Assembly (NCBI RefSeq): GCF_024813435.1
Contig: NZ_JANAEZ010000004.1
Coordinates: forward strand, 186,001 to 250,000
DNA: 64,000 bases
Source: Cognataquiflexum gelatinilyticum
GTDB lineage: Bacteria; Bacteroidota; Bacteroidia; Cytophagales; Cyclobacteriaceae
Reading direction: 5' to 3'
Made by a program: the position numbers and the translations under genes. This document shows positions 61,053-64,000 of the stretch, one piece after another (the stretch's first letter is position 1; the number at the start of each line of letters is the position of its first letter). A model generated the notes under the pieces. It saw only the letters and a list, made by a program, of their open reading frames with translations, did not search any database and was not told where the DNA came from.

Positions 61053-61352
61053 TTAATCTTTTTTCCAAGGTTTTCTGTTTTTGGCTTTGGGACCGAATTC
61101 TCTTTCTTCCCGAACCGGCGTGGAAATCAAGGGAGTTTTCACTGTTTCCTGTTCCCAAGCTTTGGCATTTTTAAATGCCGGACCTTGTTGTTCATTTGGA
61201 GTAACATTAACCATGGCGGTAGTTTTTTTGGAATTATCTTTCCATGGCTTATAATTTTTGGCAGCAGGACCTTGAAGATCCTTAAATGCCTGAGCGTTTG
61301 ATACAAATATTGTGAAGAAAAACGCAAGGATAAATAATGGTAACTTTTTCAT
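61053..61352 (-). CDS. Small secreted protein with three GPxxKNxKPW repeats
   Basis: A 99-residue protein with an N-terminal signal (MKKLPLFILAFFFTIFVSNAQA). The mature part contains three imperfect repeats: QGPAAKNYKPWKD, QGPAFKNAKAWEQ and FGPKAKNRKPWKK, separated by ~25-residue linkers. The product is strongly basic. I do not recognise the family. Flanked by terminators on both sides, so an independent gene. Confidence 0.7.
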   Translation of the reverse strand: MKKLPLFILAFFFTIFVSNAQAFKDLQGPAAKNYKPWKDNSKKTTAMVNVTPNEQQGPAFKNAKAWEQETVKTPLISTPVREEREFGPKAKNRKPWKKD

Positions 61353-61653
61353 ATTAAAGCGATTTGGGTTTTCTAATTTTCAGTAATATATACGTGAAAT
61401 TAAAAAATTGTTTGTCCAAAACAGACTTTTATATGTTTTATAGGTTAAAAATAAAAATTTTATACTGTTTATAAATATATCAAAATAGTAAAAATGGATG
61501 TTTTTTAACCCTACATAAACCCGAAAAAACATTTTTTTTCAAAAATTACTATCAAAACTACCGATGAGATTGGAATAAATACCAAAAAAAACAAAACCTG
61601 CTTTCATTTTGAATGAATGCAGGTTTTGAAAAAAAATTTTAAAATTATCCCGA
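61353..61653. other. AT-rich spacer
   Basis: A 300-nt stretch with no gene. It holds the upstream region of the KPW-repeat gene and, at its right edge, the terminator of the porin gene. No other structure was seen. Confidence 0.7.
61593..61627 (-). terminator. Terminator of the porin/Amt operon
   Basis: AAAACCTGC (61593-61601) pairs with GCAGGTTTT (61619-61627), with a further internal stem, and is followed on the minus strand by T-rich sequence (TTTTGTTTTTTTTGG). Confidence 0.8.
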
Positions 61654-62826
61654 TTAAAAAGAAAATACTGCTGCCAAAAGGAATGATGAAAGGTTTTTAG
61701 AAGGATCTAGAGAATTGTTAAGGAATGTGTCCTCGGAAGTAGTATCCATCCTTAATTCAGGTATAAGGGTAAAATTCTTAGACACCTTAACATTACCTGT
61801 TAGAGTCAGGGCAAAAACATTTCCATCGCCATCGCTGTTCAAGCCCACAGCACCGTCAATACCAGTATTGAATACTGAGAAATATTCCCCTCTTGCTCCA
61901 AGTCTAAATTTGTCAGATACCTGAGACTGAAGGTAAATAGCTGCTCCATAGAAACCCGATGGATCCCCATTAACATCATCAACATTATCAGGACTTGATA
62001 CAATCTCTCCCGAAGCGATTGTATTGTAAGTAGCATTTACTCCCAAATAAAACTTCTCAGTCAAATTAAGTCCTGAAGTCAAATCTACCTGAAATGTCTT
62101 TCCTGCAGATACCTGACCAATATTTAGAGGAAAGTCCAAATCAAAAGTACCATCTTGGTCTCCATATAGGAAATTCAGGTAGGTATTTCCCATTTCTCCT
62201 GCATAGCCTAATTGTGCTCCAAATGTATAACTCTCCAAATCATTGAATTCGGTCATGTCAGTGGGATTCATGATGGATGCCATGAAGGATATTTTCTCTG
62301 ATAAGTCAATATTCGCCTTGATACCTGTATGAGAAAAAGGTCCATAAGAAAACATGTAAGAAGTCGAATAATTGAAGTTGGCTGTAGGGGATATCACTTC
62401 ATAACCCAGGTAGGTATTAAAATTACCGAAAGTCAGGGTAACCGCATCAGTGACTGTCCAATACACGTACAATTGATTTACTATCTGAGAGCTACCTCCA
62501 AATCCTCCTGTATTCATCGGAGATCTGAAAACTGCATCCTCTCCTCTTGGTCCAAAAACCAGGTCAGCTACAACACCGACTTTTTTGCCTTCATATTTGG
62601 TGATCAAATTGAGCATGCCAAGCGAGAAACCCGGAAGGTTACCAAAAGATGTATTAGGTGATTGGGCAAATTCACCTTTTGTTGGTCCATTAAAATTTTT
62701 GCGAAAATATACGTCTGCAGATCCTGAGAAAGACAATTTACCTTCTTCTTCCTCTTCTTCTTGGGCAATTATTGGTGCAGAAATTAACAATAATAGAAAT
62801 ATTATTAGTGCATGAATATTTTTCAT
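61654..62826 (-). CDS. Outer-membrane porin-like beta-barrel protein
   Basis: A 390-residue outer-membrane protein: signal ending IAQ, an acidic stretch EEEEEE, then GKLSFSGSADVYFRKNFNG and alternating amphipathic strands to a terminal aromatic (LAAVFSF). It resembles the BBP2-like/porin family common in Bacteroidota. It lies 127 nt downstream of the ammonium transporter gene on the same strand, and presumably carries ammonium or other small solutes across the outer membrane; the role is inferred from position. Confidence 0.82.
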   Translation of the reverse strand: MKNIHALIIFLLLLISAPIIAQEEEEEEGKLSFSGSADVYFRKNFNGPTKGEFAQSPNTSFGNLPGFSLGMLNLITKYEGKKVGVVADLVFGPRGEDAVFRSPMNTGGFGGSSQIVNQLYVYWTVTDAVTLTFGNFNTYLGYEVISPTANFNYSTSYMFSYGPFSHTGIKANIDLSEKISFMASIMNPTDMTEFNDLESYTFGAQLGYAGEMGNTYLNFLYGDQDGTFDLDFPLNIGQVSAGKTFQVDLTSGLNLTEKFYLGVNATYNTIASGEIVSSPDNVDDVNGDPSGFYGAAIYLQSQVSDKFRLGARGEYFSVFNTGIDGAVGLNSDGDGNVFALTLTGNVKVSKNFTLIPELRMDTTSEDTFLNNSLDPSKNLSSFLLAAVFSF

Positions 62827-62865
62827 TTTAGTTTTGATTATCGGTTAAACATGATTTAGCTGAAG

Positions 62866-62920
62866 AGAACCCTGACCCAATCAGAAAGAGAGTCGCGTTT
62901 TTTTCCTTGGGCAGGGTTCT
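62866..62920 (-). repeat. Long inverted repeat between amt and porin genes
   Basis: AGAACCCTGACCCAA (62866-62880) and TTGGGCAGGGTTCT (62907-62920) pair over 14 bp with one bulged base, and enclose 26 nt. No T-run follows, so it is more likely an RNA processing or stability element, or a partial terminator, between the two genes. Confidence 0.6.
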
Positions 62921-62953
62921 TGCTTTATATAATTGATTGTTTGGTTTTCTGAC

Positions 62954-64000
62954 CTATTCGTCAAAAATGATAGTATATCCTCTGATTCCGTGTTCATGTG
63001 AATCCAAACCGGATTTTTCATGTTCCTCAGAAACTCTGATTCCCACAGTAACTTTTAGGATGTAAAATATTGCAAATGCCGAGATAAATGCCATTGCCCC
63101 GCAGGCTGCAACACCGATCAATTGGGTTACAAATGAATGGTCAGGATTGGTGGAAAAAATTCCAACTGCCAAAGTACCCCAAATTCCGCAAGTAAGGTGG
63201 ACTGATACCGCGCCTACGACATCATCCAATTTCATTTTATCAAGAAAGACAGCTGAAAGAACTACCAAAATCCCGGCAATGAATCCGATTAGTAAGGCAG
63301 ATGCAGGAGTAAACACATCAGCACCTGCAGTAATTCCTACAAGTCCTGCAAGGATACCATTAAGGAGCATTCCCAAATCAAGTCTTTTGAATGCGAAATA
63401 AGCAGCGAAAAAACCACCAAGTCCTCCGGCGGTAGCACCTAAGCAAGTGATAACAAGAACAGAAGAAACCAATGCAGGATCGGCAGAAAGTACTGAACCA
63501 CCGTTGAATCCAAACCATCCAAACCAAAGTAAGAATGTTCCGATAACCGCTAATGGAATACTAGCGCCTGGCTTTGAAATGGCTTTGCCATCTATATATT
63601 TACCGATCCTTGGACCGACTAATATCACCCCTGCTAAAGCTCCCCATCCACCTACTGAGTGAACCAAAGTAGAACCCGCAAAATCATAGAATCCCATTTC
63701 ATTCAAGGCACCACCGCCCCACTTCCAACTGCCGATAAGGGGATATACTAAACCCACAAAAATCAACGTGAAAACCAAATAAGCTGAAATTTTAACCCTT
63801 TCAGCAATAGCTCCAGAAACAATTGTAGCTGCAGTTGCTGCAAACATCGCCTGAAACAAAAAATCTGTCCAATACGTGTAGCCCCCATTGGCATAACCTA
63901 CAGTACTGTCTGCATCAGCTGAGCTGAACCAAAACATACTCCATCCATCAGCATCAAATGCAAACCATCCCGGAGTCTCAAATCCAGGATACATCAGGAA
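62954..64000 (-). CDS. amt: Ammonium transporter, 5' end outside the window
   Basis: A partial Amt/Mep/Rh-family protein; the frame is open to the window end, so the start and first helices are missing. QAMFAATAATIVSGAIAERVKISAY, DFAGSTLVHSVGGWGALAG (first pore His) and DDVVGAVSVHLTCGIWGTLAVG (second pore His) are diagnostic. It has about nine visible hydrophobic segments. The C-terminal tail EHEKSGLDSHEHGIRGYTIIFDE is the cytoplasmic, GlnK-contacting tail. The gene is followed by the porin gene on the same strand. Confidence 0.95.
   Translation of the reverse strand, partial: FLMYPGFETPGWFAFDADGWSMFWFSSADADSTVGYANGGYTYWTDFLFQAMFAATAATIVSGAIAERVKISAYLVFTLIFVGLVYPLIGSWKWGGGALNEMGFYDFAGSTLVHSVGGWGALAGVILVGPRIGKYIDGKAISKPGASIPLAVIGTFLLWFGWFGFNGGSVLSADPALVSSVLVITCLGATAGGLGGFFAAYFAFKRLDLGMLLNGILAGLVGITAGADVFTPASALLIGFIAGILVVLSAVFLDKMKLDDVVGAVSVHLTCGIWGTLAVGIFSTNPDHSFVTQLIGVAACGAMAFISAFAIFYILKVTVGIRVSEEHEKSGLDSHEHGIRGYTIIFDE

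Noticed and set aside
1..64000. CRISPR arrays, tRNA/rRNA genes, insertion sequences, phage genes or attachment sites.
   Set aside because: No direct repeats with unique spacers, cloverleaf, transposase, integrase or structural phage gene was seen; the only repeats are short octamer tracts and paralogous genes.

Overview
The window reads as chromosomal DNA of a Bacteroidota bacterium, most likely order Cytophagales (Cyclobacteriaceae-like). The evidence is the gliding-motility ABC transporter genes gldA/gldF/gldG, DUF4290 next to murA, DUF4249 lipoproteins beside a TonB-dependent receptor, many proteins with an N-terminal carboxypeptidase-regulatory-like domain, TAnnTTTG-type promoter boxes and little use of Shine-Dalgarno sequences. 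The genus is inference; there is no rRNA or tRNA gene to anchor it. Almost all the DNA is coding and ordinary. I see no phage, insertion sequence, CRISPR array or integrated element.

Layout. 1-451: 3' end of fabI. 544-1323: truA. 1435-12653 (minus): a complete branched-chain amino acid operon, ilvD-ilvB-ilvN-ilvC-leuA-leuC-leuD-cimA-leuB. A leader (12681-12872) encodes an 18-residue Ile/Val/Leu-rich peptide followed by overlapping antiterminator and terminator hairpins, a textbook attenuator. The cimA-type gene suggests isoleucine can be made from pyruvate and acetyl-CoA through citramalate. 13298-26594: housekeeping genes: ispE, an EamA transporter, lptG, tgt, a GT2 glycosyltransferase overlapping an ECF sigma gene, nadD, gmk, a ZAS-like anti-sigma with its ECF sigma, an LpxL-like acyltransferase, a PcrA/UvrD helicase, DUF4290 and murA. 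26703-38297: accessory metabolism: lipoproteins, a sugar-acid dehydratase with an SDR, DinB, an acetoacetate-decarboxylase-like protein, a second SDR, a PIN-domain toxin/antitoxin pair, a secreted M20 peptidase, a GH13 lipoprotein and a diacylglycerol-kinase-like enzyme. 38347-42926 (minus): dnaN and gldA-gldF-gldG.

43380-58022 is the most distinctive part. It holds a DUF5686-type outer-membrane protein, then two tandem ~920-residue paralogues that join a carboxypeptidase-regulatory-like domain, an MG2-like macroglobulin domain and a TonB-receptor plug but have no beta-barrel. Divergent from these is a full TonB-dependent receptor followed by three tandem DUF4249 lipoproteins. I read this as one outer-membrane surface system of unknown substrate. 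58191-64000: dnaK (with a sigma-54-like promoter and a TGTCA-N3-TGACA palindrome upstream), a GroES-like co-chaperone, small secreted proteins, an outer-membrane porin and a partial ammonium transporter.

Other points worth a second look are MurA with Asp in place of the fosfomycin-target Cys, a tRNA-guanine transglycosylase without its zinc cysteines, an anti-sigma factor without the ZAS histidine, and several intergenic tracts that share a strict 8-nt period although their words differ.
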